Assembly (NCBI GenBank): GCA_035509315.1
Contig: DATJLS010000054.1
Coordinates: 201,547 to 265,546, forward strand
Length of the DNA stretch: 64,000 nt
Origin: JAKAWQ01 sp035509315
GTDB lineage: Bacteria; Pseudomonadota; Alphaproteobacteria; Acetobacterales; Acetobacteraceae
Direction of reading: 5' to 3'
Part shown: piece by piece, positions 33,955 to 41,341 of the stretch
How positions within the stretch are numbered: the stretch's first letter is position 1
Layout of the letters: every line of letters begins with the position of its first letter
Program-made: the position numbers and the translations under genes
Notes under the pieces: generated by a model
Seen by the model: only the letters and a program-made list of their open reading frames with translations
What the model was told of the DNA's origin: nothing
Database searches by the model: none

Positions 33955-34391
33955 CGTCTGCTCCTCCCTTTCCCTACCAGCGCCGATACTCCGCTCCGCG
34001 GACCGGGCAATCAAGTTTGCGACAACGTGACAGCTATGGCTGCCGTGAACAGCGTGAATATGCGCTTCGTCGATCAGGACGACTGTCTCGGCGATTTTAT
34101 CCCGCCTGACCGCCGGACCCGGCCCGTCCCCGCAGCTTGACCGCATCCCCACGGGGAGCGTGAACCCGTACCAAGGTGCAGGTCGGACCATAAGTTTCGA
34201 GAGATTGTCGGGCATATGTTCCGTGAAGCATGGTCGCCGCCGTCCGCAAGGCCCGAGGCCTGCCACCCCGCGTCTGACCGACAATTCGGCTGACCAGAAG
34301 TGATTGCGCGGGCGGCGAAGGCCGCCGCTCGTTCCCGCTCCGCCTTTGGCCCCGCCGACAGTGGTTTCAGGCTTGAGCAAAGGAGATCGAG
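33955..34391. other. 437-bp gap between GFA and HAD genes, no feature recognised
   Basis: Frames are open on minus here, but none has a convincing start, ribosome site or known motif. The last 20 bases hold 'caaaggagatcgag', the ribosome site of the HAD gene. No palindromic repeat of either family is present. Confidence 0.5.
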
Positions 34392-35210
34392 ATGACAGAA
34401 GAGCAAGACCACGCGTTGCTGGCGCGTCGCGGCCTCTTTTCGGGCCTGGGCACGGCCGCGGCGGCCGGTCTGATCGCGACCGCCGGCTTCACGCCAGCCC
34501 AAGCCCAGACCCAAGGGCCGACGGGGCCTGTGCCCTCGATCCTGGTCTTCGACATCAACGAAACCACACTGGACATCGACTACACCGCGCCAGTGTTTGC
34601 GCGTGTATTCGGCGACAAGGCTGTCCTGCGGGAATGGTTCGCTCAGTTGATCCTCTACTCCGACGCCATCTCGCTCGCCGGGCCCTATGCGACTTTCTTC
34701 GAGCTTGGCGAAGGCGTGCTGAAGATGCTGGCCGACATCCACCGCGTCTCCGTGCAGCCGTCGGACGTGGAGGAGCTTCGCCACCGCTTCGCCACCATGC
34801 CGGCCCACCCCGATGTCGAGCAGGGGCTGACCCGGCTGAAGGCAGCAGGATTTCGTCTCGTCGCCTTCACCAACTCTCCGCCGGTACATCCCAGCCCGGC
34901 CGAGAATGCTGGCCTCGGTAAGTTTTTCGAGCGGGAGTTCAGCATCGATCGGGTGCGGCGCTTCAAGCCGGCGCCCCAGTGCTATTACATGGTCGCAGAG
35001 GAGCTAGGCGTGGAGCTCTCCGCCTGCGGTATGGTCGCCGCACATGTTTGGGATACCCTCGGCGCCCAATCCGCGGGCTACTCGGGCGCCGCCCTGATCA
35101 CCCGTGGCGTCAATGCACCCCTGCATGTGCGTAACATCCCCCAGCCGCAGATCGTCGCGCCCGATTTCATCGGCCTGGCGGACCAGGCCGGTAGGCTGTG
35201 GCGCCGGTGA
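34392..35210 (+). CDS. Tat-exported HAD-family L-2-haloacid dehalogenase (type II) homologue
   Basis: A 272-residue protein. The N-terminus carries a twin-arginine pattern (ARRGLFSGLG) followed by a hydrophobic stretch and an AQA cleavage site near residue 39, so export by Tat is predicted. The mature domain is a HAD hydrolase of the haloacid dehalogenase type: nucleophile Asp in LVFDINETTLD (near 54), motif II VAFTNSPP, and motif III Lys in VRRFKPAPQCYY; 'GMVAAHVWDTLGAQSAG' is the fourth motif. The DxNETLL variant of motif I is shared by a subgroup of dehalogenases. Type II dehalogenases are normally cytoplasmic, so export is unusual. ATG 34392 follows a strong 'aaaggagatcgag' site. Confidence 0.85.
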   Translation: MTEEQDHALLARRGLFSGLGTAAAAGLIATAGFTPAQAQTQGPTGPVPSILVFDINETTLDIDYTAPVFARVFGDKAVLREWFAQLILYSDAISLAGPYATFFELGEGVLKMLADIHRVSVQPSDVEELRHRFATMPAHPDVEQGLTRLKAAGFRLVAFTNSPPVHPSPAENAGLGKFFEREFSIDRVRRFKPAPQCYYMVAEELGVELSACGMVAAHVWDTLGAQSAGYSGAALITRGVNAPLHVRNIPQPQIVAPDFIGLADQAGRLWRR

Positions 35211-35221
35211 ACTCGGTGCAC

Positions 35222-35333
35222 CTAGCGCCCGATCGCAGAGAAAAGTGACTCGCGGAGCGAGCACTTTTCGCCGCGTGAATCGGGCACTGGGACAAAGACC
35301 TATGTGCCAGCTTTCTATGAAAGCTGGCACTAG
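35222..35333. repeat. Paired stem-loop element with CTAG-type ends, copy 2
   Basis: Ends CTAGCGCC (35222-35229) and GGCACTAG (35326-35333) match as an inverted repeat with one mismatch. The first stem pairs AGCGCCCGAT with ATCGGGCACT (35279-35288), enclosing a second stem GAAAAGTG/CACTTTTC (35240-35269) and CTCGC/GCGAG. The next stem pairs 35304-35315 with 35319-35330, a perfect 12-bp hairpin with loop TAT. It lies at the 3' end of the HAD gene facing the cas3 remnant, so it could terminate from both sides. The same layout occurs at 9917-10023. Confidence 0.7.
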
Positions 35334-35442
35334 TCGCGCAGTGTTTCGTCCGCACACCTGGCCGCCCTTGTGATCTCTCGTCTTGTCGCCCCGTTGACCA
35401 ATGGCTCTGACTTGGGGCTGTCTGACGACGTGCTGTTCTCCA

Positions 35443-35820
35443 TCACCGATCGACACGATCGCCGGAACCGCCGAACCGAGGCGCTCGCGACCGGTAATGC
35501 GGCAGCCCGCGCAGCTTGAGCGCGGTCCCCTCGATGACCAGACGAGTGCCGCAGTCTGGACAGAAAAAGCGTCGATTCCGCTTGGGTGTCCGAGAGGCGG
35601 GATCTCCTCCGACGGCCGTCACCGCCTCGGTTGGATAGACAGTTTCGGGAACATAAGCCGCCCCGCGCGTGCGGGGAACACGTGGACGGAACGCTTCGAC
35701 CAGCCTGATCGCGCAAGCCGCCACATCGAGGCTGTGATGGGCCACCGAGTGCATCGGCGCGAGATCGCCTGGTCGCGCGGATTTTGCCCAGAACTCGAGA
35801 AAACTGTCCAAATCGTTCAA
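35443..35820 (-). pseudogene. cas3 5'-end remnant fused to debris
   Basis: Reading leftward from TTG 35820, the first ~46 residues match the start of a type I CRISPR Cas3 nuclease-helicase: LDSFLEFWAKSARPGDLAPM, then HSVAHHSLDVAACAIRLVEA, where H-SLDVAA is the first HD-domain His region. Cas3 is normally about 850-950 residues; nothing of the rest of the HD domain or the helicase is present. The frame then runs through a type I-E-like CRISPR repeat and continues for about 70 residues into unrelated sequence with a zinc-ribbon-like 'FFCPDCGTRLVI'. That last part was not recognised. It lies just downstream of ruvX. The best reading is a deletion that joined cas3 to the terminal part of the former array. 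Confidence 0.65.
35661..35681 (-). CRISPR. Single type I-E-like CRISPR repeat remnant
   Basis: On minus the 21 bases are GTGTTCCCCGCACGCGCGGG plus G, identical in form to the first 21 positions of the type I-E consensus repeat (GTGTTCCCCGC-N4-GCGGGG, then usually ATGAACCG). The last eight positions are not conserved here. No second repeat is found at 61-bp spacing on either side, so this is not an array. Orientation relative to the cas3 stump is the one expected for a type I-E locus. Confidence 0.6.
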
Positions 35821-35862
35821 TCCTGGGGTCAGGAATTTGGCTTGAGATAGCCGAGATCAGAG

Positions 35863-36339
35863 TCAGGGCGCGGTGCGGCGTGAGTCGAGGGCTGACTGGA
35901 GGATGAGGGCGGCGGCGAGGCGGTCGGTCACTTTGGCGCGGCGCTTGCGCGAGAGATCGGCGTCCTCGATCAGGATCCGAAGGGCCTCGGCGGTGGTGAA
36001 GCGCTCGTCCCAGAGCGCCGCCGGCAGGCTGGTCGCCTCGGAAAGCGCGGCGGCCCAATCCCGTGCCGATTGTGCCGCCGGTCCCTCGCTGCCGTCGGGC
36101 GCGAGCGGCCAGCCGACCACCAGCCCGCCGATCCCCTCTTTCCTGGCAAGCCCGGTGATCTCTGCCGCATTTTCGGCGAGCTTGCGCCGCGAGAGGTTCC
36201 CATAGGGCGTCGCGAGCAGGAGCGAAACGTCCGAAAGGGCGAGGCCGATACGGCGGGTGCCAGGGTCGATCCCGAGAAGGCGGGCATTCGGCGCGAGCTG
36301 CGCGCAAAGGTCCGCCAGGTTGAAGAGCGGCATCGCCAT
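35863..36339 (-). CDS. ruvX: RuvX/YqgF-family putative RNase, pre-16S rRNA processing
   Basis: A 158-residue RNase H-fold protein. The first acidic motif is LLGIDPGTRRIGLALSD near residue 20, the second is IGGLVVGWPLAPDG, and the third is LWDERFTTAEA with the catalytic Asp-Glu, followed by 'KVTDRLAAALILQSAL' that carries the last acidic residue. YqgF matures the 5' end of 16S rRNA in E. coli. The gene is divergent from gatC with 62 bp between, a conserved arrangement in alphaproteobacteria. ATG 36339 was kept; a slightly shorter start is possible at Met 3. Confidence 0.9.
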   Translation of the reverse strand: MAMPLFNLADLCAQLAPNARLLGIDPGTRRIGLALSDVSLLLATPYGNLSRRKLAENAAEITGLARKEGIGGLVVGWPLAPDGSEGPAAQSARDWAAALSEATSLPAALWDERFTTAEALRILIEDADLSRKRRAKVTDRLAAALILQSALDSRRTAP

Positions 36340-36401
36340 GGTTATGGTCCCCGCCCTCTGCGTCCGGCAAGGCCCGCTTTACGAAGGAATATCACCGTTC
36401 C

Positions 36402-36689
36402 ATGCCGCTTGATCCCGCAACAGTTCGGCGCATTGCGCGCCTGGCGCGTCTGCGCCTGGAAGAGAAGGAGCTGGAACGGCTCGAGGGTGAGCTTGGGACC
36501 ATCCTCGCCTGGGTCGAACAGCTGAACGAAGTCGATGTCTCCGAGGTCGCGCCGATGACCGGGGCGGTCGCCATGGCGCTCAAGATGCGCGAGGACGTGG
36601 TGAGCGACGGCGGAGACGCCGAGATCGTGCTGGGCAACGCGCCCGAACGCACCGCGGATTTCTATGCCGTTCCCAAGGTCGTGGAATGA
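36402..36689 (+). CDS. gatC: Glutamyl/aspartyl-tRNA amidotransferase subunit C
   Basis: The 95-residue stabilising subunit of the GatCAB complex, which converts misacylated Glu-tRNA(Gln) and Asp-tRNA(Asn) to the correct amide forms. The sequence has the typical start 'DPATVRRIARLARLRLEEKE', the helix LEGELGTILAWVEQLNEVDV, and the tail 'LREDVVSDGG' variant with ERTADFYAVPKVVE at the C-terminus, which contacts GatA/GatB. Its stop overlaps the gatA start (ATGA), so translation is coupled. The start ATG 36402 is preceded by only a weak ribosome site. Confidence 0.95.
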   Translation: MPLDPATVRRIARLARLRLEEKELERLEGELGTILAWVEQLNEVDVSEVAPMTGAVAMALKMREDVVSDGGDAEIVLGNAPERTADFYAVPKVVE

Positions 36690-38176
36690 ACCTCACCGAT
36701 CTCGGCATTGCCGCGGCGCGGGCCGGGCTTGAGCGGCGGGATTTCTCCGCCCGCGAGCTGGCGCTCGCCCATATCGAAGCGATCGAGGCGCTCAACCCGC
36801 GCCTCAACGCCTTCATCACCGTGACACCCGAGCAGGCGCTGGCGGCGGCAGAGGAAGCCGATGCGGCCCGCAGCCGGGGGCAAAGCGCGCCACTTTTCGG
36901 TATTCCATTGGCGATAAAAGATATTTTTTGCACACAGGGTGTTCGCACCACAGCCGGCAGCCGCATTCTCGGGCCCTTCGTGCCGCCCTACGAAAGCACG
37001 GTGACGCAGAATCTTCTGCGCGACGGCGCGATCTTCCTCGGTAAGACCAATCTTGACGAATTCGCGATGGGCTCCTCGACCACGAGCTCCGCTTACGGCT
37101 CGACCGAGAATCCCTGGAAACGGCGGCAGAATCCCGAGGCCCGCCTGGTGCCGGGGGGATCTTCCGGCGGCTCGGCCGCCGCCGTCGCGGCGCGGCTCGC
37201 GATGGGCGCGACCGGCACCGATACCGGGGGCTCGATCCGCCAGCCGGCGTCCTTCTGCGGGATCACCGGGATCAAACCCACCTATGGCCGCTGCAGCCGC
37301 TGGGGTGTCGTCGCTTTCGCGTCCTCGCTTGACCATCCCGGTCCATTCGGCCGCAGCGTGGAGGATTGCGCGATCCTGCTGCGCTCCATGGCCGGGCATG
37401 ATCCGTGCGATTCCACCAGCGTCGATCGCCCGGTGCCGGATTATGAGGCCGCATGCCGCCGCAGCATCAAAGGGCTGCGGATCGGCGTGCCGCGTGAATA
37501 TCGCGTCTCCGGCATGGCGAGCGAGATCGAGGAGATGTGGCGCGCGGGCGAAGCATGGTTGCGCGGGCAAGGCGCGGAGGTGGTGGAGATTTCGCTGCCG
37601 CACACGAAATACGGGCTTCCCACCTATTATATCATTGCCCCCGCCGAAGCCTCCTCGAACCTCGCGCGCTATGACGGCATCCGCTATGGCCTGCGTGTCG
37701 ATGGCGGGGATCTCGCCGATCTTTATGAGCGCACGCGGGGCGAGGGGTTTGGCGCGGAGGTGAAGCGGCGCATCCTGATGGGGACCTACGTTCTCTCGGC
37801 TGGTTATTACGACGCTTATTATCTCAAGGCGCAGAAGGTCCGGGCGCTGATCTTCAAGGATTTTTCCGACGCTTTTCAGAACGTGGACGCGATCCTGGCG
37901 CCGACCGCGCCCTCGGCGGCCTTCGCGGAGGGCGAGAAGACCGAGGATCCGGTGATGATGTATCTGAACGACATCTTCACCGTGCCTGCGGATCTTGCGG
38001 GTGTGCCGGCGATGTCGGTGCCGGCCGGGCTCGATGCGGACGGGCTGCCGCTCGGGTTGCAGGTGATCGGCCCGCCCTTCGGCGAGGAGGTGGTTTTCAC
38101 GGTCGGCGCGGCGCTCGAACGCGCAGCCGGCTTCACCGCGCTCCCCGCGCTGCGCGCCGGGGAGGAAGTGCGATGA
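36686..38176 (+). CDS. gatA: Glutamyl/aspartyl-tRNA amidotransferase subunit A
   Basis: The 496-residue amidase subunit, which hydrolyses Gln to supply ammonia to GatB. The amidase-signature Ser-cisSer-Lys triad is intact: Lys in 'GIPLAIKDIFCTQG' near residue 75, and the two Ser in VPGGSSGGSAAAVAA near 155 and DTGGSIRQPASFCG near 178. GatA-specific GIKPTYGRCSRWG follows. The stop overlaps the gatB start by four bases. It forms the operon gatC-gatA-gatB. No unusual substitutions were seen. Confidence 0.96.
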   Translation: MNLTDLGIAAARAGLERRDFSARELALAHIEAIEALNPRLNAFITVTPEQALAAAEEADAARSRGQSAPLFGIPLAIKDIFCTQGVRTTAGSRILGPFVPPYESTVTQNLLRDGAIFLGKTNLDEFAMGSSTTSSAYGSTENPWKRRQNPEARLVPGGSSGGSAAAVAARLAMGATGTDTGGSIRQPASFCGITGIKPTYGRCSRWGVVAFASSLDHPGPFGRSVEDCAILLRSMAGHDPCDSTSVDRPVPDYEAACRRSIKGLRIGVPREYRVSGMASEIEEMWRAGEAWLRGQGAEVVEISLPHTKYGLPTYYIIAPAEASSNLARYDGIRYGLRVDGGDLADLYERTRGEGFGAEVKRRILMGTYVLSAGYYDAYYLKAQKVRALIFKDFSDAFQNVDAILAPTAPSAAFAEGEKTEDPVMMYLNDIFTVPADLAGVPAMSVPAGLDADGLPLGLQVIGPPFGEEVVFTVGAALERAAGFTALPALRAGEEVR

Positions 38177-39627
38177 CCTATCACATCGATGGCCGCGAGG
38201 GGTCGTGGGAAGTCGTCGTCGGGCTCGAAGTCCATGCCCAGGTCATCAGCCGATCGAAGCTTTTCAGCGGGGCGGCGACCGAATTCGGCGCCGCGCCCAA
38301 CAGCCAGGTGAGCCTGGTGGATGCGGCGTTTCCCGGCATGCTGCCGGTGATCAATCGCGAATGCGTGGCCCAGGCGGTGCGCACGGGGCTCGGGCTCGCG
38401 GCCGAGATCCATCTCTGGAGCCGCTTCGATCGGAAGAATTATTTCTATGCCGATCTTCCCGCCGGCTATCAGATCAGCCAGTACGCGCACCCGATCGTCG
38501 GCAAGGGGAGCCTCGCGATCGAGCTTGCCGACGGCAGCAGCAAGGAGATCGGCATCACCCGGCTGCATCTCGAGCAGGATGCGGGAAAATCCCTGCACGA
38601 CCAGCATCCTTCGAAATCCTATATCGATCTCAACCGCGCCGGCGTGCCGCTCATGGAGATCGTGAGCGAGCCCGATCTCCGCAGCCCCGAGGAAGCCGGC
38701 GCCTATCTGCGCAAGCTGCGCACGATCCTGCGCTATCTCGGCACCTGCGACGGCAATATGGAGGAAGGCTCGCTCCGCGCCGATGTGAATGTCTCGGTCC
38801 GTCGTCCCGGCGAAGGGTTCCGCACGCGCTGCGAAGTCAAGAACGTCAATTCCGTCCGCTTCGTCATGCAGGCGGTGGAGGCGGAGGCGCGGCGGCAGGT
38901 GCAGGTGTGGGAAGAGGGGGGAACAGTCGAGCAGGAGACGCGGCTCTTCGATCCCGCGCGTGGCGTCACGCGCAGCATGCGGAGCAAGGAGGAGGCGCAT
39001 GATTACCGCTACTTCCCCGACCCCGATCTCGTGCCGCTGGTGCTCGACGAAGCCTGGGTCACGGCGCTGAAGGAAGATCTGCCCGAGCTTCCGGATGCGA
39101 AGAAAGCACGCTTCATGGAAGAATACGGGCTTGCGGCTTATGAATCGGCCCTGCTCGTCGCTGAGGCCGGAACCGCGGATTATTTCGAGGCGCTGGCCAG
39201 GGGGCGGCGGGCGAAGACGGTCGCCAATTTCATGCTCGGCGATCTTGCCGCGGCGCTGAACCGCATGGGCCAAAGCTTCGCCGGGGCCTCGCTCTTCACC
39301 GTGGAGGCGAGTGAAGCGATCCTCGACATGATCGAGGATGGAACGATCAACGGGCGCATCGCGAAAGACGTGATCGAGGAGATGGAGCGGAGCGGGGAGG
39401 GGCCGCGCGAAGTTGTCGCGCGTCTCGGCCTGCGCCAGGTGACGGATACCGGGGCGATCGAGCGGGCGGTGGACGCGGTGCTCGTGCGCGAGGCGGGAAA
39501 GGTCGCGGAATACAAGGCCGGCAAGGAAAAGCTTTTCGGCTTCTTCGTCGGGCAGGTGATGAAGGCGATGGCGGGCAAGGGCAACCCGGCGCTCGTCAAC
39601 GACGTTCTGAAGCAGAAACTTTCATGA
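38173..39627 (+). CDS. gatB: Glutamyl/aspartyl-tRNA amidotransferase subunit B
   Basis: The 484-residue kinase/transamidase subunit that activates the tRNA-bound Glu or Asp with ATP. Family motifs are 'VVVGLEVHAQVISRSKLFSGA' near residue 15, RKNYFYADLPAGYQISQYAHP near 90, and GVPLMEIVSEPDLRSPEEAG near 160. The C-terminal YqeY-like helical domain binds tRNA ('LFGFFVGQVMKAMAGKGNPA'). ATG 38173 overlaps the gatA stop. Together with gatC and gatA it indicates that this organism forms Gln-tRNA and/or Asn-tRNA indirectly. Confidence 0.96.
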   Translation: MTYHIDGREGSWEVVVGLEVHAQVISRSKLFSGAATEFGAAPNSQVSLVDAAFPGMLPVINRECVAQAVRTGLGLAAEIHLWSRFDRKNYFYADLPAGYQISQYAHPIVGKGSLAIELADGSSKEIGITRLHLEQDAGKSLHDQHPSKSYIDLNRAGVPLMEIVSEPDLRSPEEAGAYLRKLRTILRYLGTCDGNMEEGSLRADVNVSVRRPGEGFRTRCEVKNVNSVRFVMQAVEAEARRQVQVWEEGGTVEQETRLFDPARGVTRSMRSKEEAHDYRYFPDPDLVPLVLDEAWVTALKEDLPELPDAKKARFMEEYGLAAYESALLVAEAGTADYFEALARGRRAKTVANFMLGDLAAALNRMGQSFAGASLFTVEASEAILDMIEDGTINGRIAKDVIEEMERSGEGPREVVARLGLRQVTDTGAIERAVDAVLVREAGKVAEYKAGKEKLFGFFVGQVMKAMAGKGNPALVNDVLKQKLS

Positions 39628-39637
39628 GGAAGCCCGG

Positions 39638-40264
39638 ATGCCGATCGAACTTCATGCCTTCGACACGCCGAACGGCCGCAAGATCAGCGTGGCGCTCGAA
39701 GAGATGGGTCTGCCGTACATCGTGAAAGTGGTCGATATCAGCAAAGACGAGCAATTCGATCCGGCTTTCCTCAAGATCAGCCCGAACAACAAGATCCCGG
39801 CGATCATCGATCCTGACGGCCCGGGGGGAAAGCCGATCAGCGTCTTCGAGTCGGGTGCCATTCTCATCTATCTCGGCGTGAAGAGCGGAAAATTCTGGCC
39901 TTCCGACCTGCGCGGGCAGGTGCCGGTGCTCGAATGGCTGATGTTCCAGATGGGCGGATTTGGACCTTTCCCCGGACAGGTGCACCATTTTCTTCAGGTC
40001 GAGAATGAGGCGGACCGACGTTACAGCCTCGCGCGCTACATGAAGGAGACGCGCCGGCTCTACGCGGTGATGGAGCGGCGGCTTGCGGAAGTCCCCTTCT
40101 TTGCCGGGGAGATCTCCATCGCCGATTTCGCGATCCTCGGCTGGGCCTGGCGCCATGAGCGGCACAAGGTCGATTTTGCCGATTTTCCGAATGTCGGCCG
40201 CTGGTACGGCGCGATGACCGCGCGGCCAGGAGTGGCGCGAGGTCTTTCGGTTCCGTTGCGTTAA
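39638..40264 (+). CDS. Glutathione S-transferase family protein (YfcG/Nu-like)
   Basis: A 208-residue GST. The N-terminal thioredoxin-like domain shows 'FDTPNGRKISVALEEMGLPY' with the TPNG motif of the Nu/YfcG-type disulfide-bond reductases, the cis-Pro NKIPAIIDPDG and the glutathione-binding FESGAILIYLG. The C-terminal helical domain has 'FFAGEISIADFAILGWAWRHE' with the N-capping Ser-x-x-Asp. Nu-class GSTs reduce small disulfides rather than conjugating electrophiles; this is inferred from the motif. The gene starts 10 bp after the gatB stop and is probably on the same transcript. Confidence 0.88.
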   Translation: MPIELHAFDTPNGRKISVALEEMGLPYIVKVVDISKDEQFDPAFLKISPNNKIPAIIDPDGPGGKPISVFESGAILIYLGVKSGKFWPSDLRGQVPVLEWLMFQMGGFGPFPGQVHHFLQVENEADRRYSLARYMKETRRLYAVMERRLAEVPFFAGEISIADFAILGWAWRHERHKVDFADFPNVGRWYGAMTARPGVARGLSVPLR

Positions 40265-40470
40265 GGCGCTTTCCTTCTCTGGCGTACTCTCGATCGCGCA
40301 GACGCGAGGGAATCCTCTGCCCGTAAAGCCTGCAACGCGTTTCGCTTTTTCTGCGGTGCACATGGCTTCGCGCCGCATGGCGCGGATGGAATCGGCTCAG
40401 AACCAGAGCCTTATCGCGCCTTTCGTCACGTTTCACGCGAGGTCCGCGCGTACTCCGCGTTGCACGAGCG

Positions 40471-40568
40471 GAGCGGGATGAGATCGCGCCTCCGCGTCCA
40501 TCCCGTTCCGGTCATTTTTTCATCGCGTGATTGAGACTTACGGTGATCCATCTCCGGTTATCACGCTC
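40471..40568 (-). repeat. Palindromic repeat family A, copy 6
   Basis: On minus it reads GAGCGTGATAACCGGAGATG, GATCACC, then CAATCACGCGATGAAAAAATG and a GAGCGGGATG-related terminal stem at 40471. It fills part of the 315-bp gap between the GST gene and the glycosyltransferase remnant, where nothing else was recognised. Confidence 0.75.
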
Positions 40569-40579
40569 CAGGAGAGAGC

Positions 40580-41131
40580 TTGAATCTCTTGTCGCAAGAT
40601 GTGTTGTCGCTCGAGCCGACCCTCTGGGCGGGTGTCGAGGACCTGTTCGACTATGCTCGCAGCAATCCTCGAACGAGCAGCGCCCAGCGCGTGGCTTATG
40701 CCATTCCGGGGAGTCTGCTATCCAACTCGCGCTTCACGGCCGAGGAGGGGGAGGGTTGGGCGTCGCTGGAAAAGCTCCGACTTTCCGGGGCGGTGCGCCC
40801 GATACCGATCGGTACTGGATTTGAAATCGAAACGGGATCGGCGGGGCCCCACCCGAGGCAAGCCTCGCGGGTGCGGCCCCTCAGCGTCTTCCCGAGCTGG
40901 CAAGAAGGATGGGGGCTGCCGGTGACGGAGGCGCTTAGGCTCGGCGTGCCGGTGCTGTGCAGTTCCGCCGGGGCTTTATCTGAGGCTGGCGGAACTCTGG
41001 CGCGCCGGGATCCGTGCCCGCTTCCGGCCGACGCCCTGGTCCGCGACCGCGAAGGCAGTGATGGAAGCGGCCTGGTCCCTGGGATCCTCGGAGGAGATCA
41101 CGGCGACGAATGCATGAGGCAGTGGCCATAA
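40580..41131 (+). pseudogene. Glycosyltransferase (GT4) remnant with internal deletion
   Basis: The start 'LEPTLWAGVEDLFDYARSNPR' resembles the N-terminus of group-1 glycosyltransferases found in Acetobacteraceae, and VFPSWQEGWGLPVTEALRLGVPVLCSSAGALSE is the GT4 C-terminal donor-binding motif (normally near residue 300 of about 400). Here the two are only ~60 residues apart, so most of the acceptor domain is missing. After 'GGTLA' the frame shifts: the neighbouring frame reads PTPWSATAKAVMEAAWSLGS, the expected next helix. The gene is thus both internally deleted and frameshifted. The following ~200 bp to 41341 hold no recognisable gene. Confidence 0.7.
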
Positions 41132-41341
41132 GTCTGACCTTAACGCCGCCGAGCCCCTTTTCCTCCATTTCGTGGCCCTGGATCACCGTGCGAATGCAAC
41201 CGGGCGTGAACCACATCTCGGCCGCGACGACTTCCGGCTCGTACGCTCGCGCGGAAACTACACGGGCGGACACGCAATGCGTGCCCGCCCGGTTCGTCAG
41301 AGCCGCTCTCCTGGATCTTGAAAGAGGATTGTCGTCGCGGC

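Noticed and set aside
35600..35760. CRISPR array
   Set aside because: Only one partial repeat is present; no second copy at 60-62 bp spacing on either side, so no array can be claimed.
41132..41341. Small ORFs on both strands between the glycosyltransferase remnant and aldehyde dehydrogenase 1
   Set aside because: No ribosome site or motif; probably decayed sequence.
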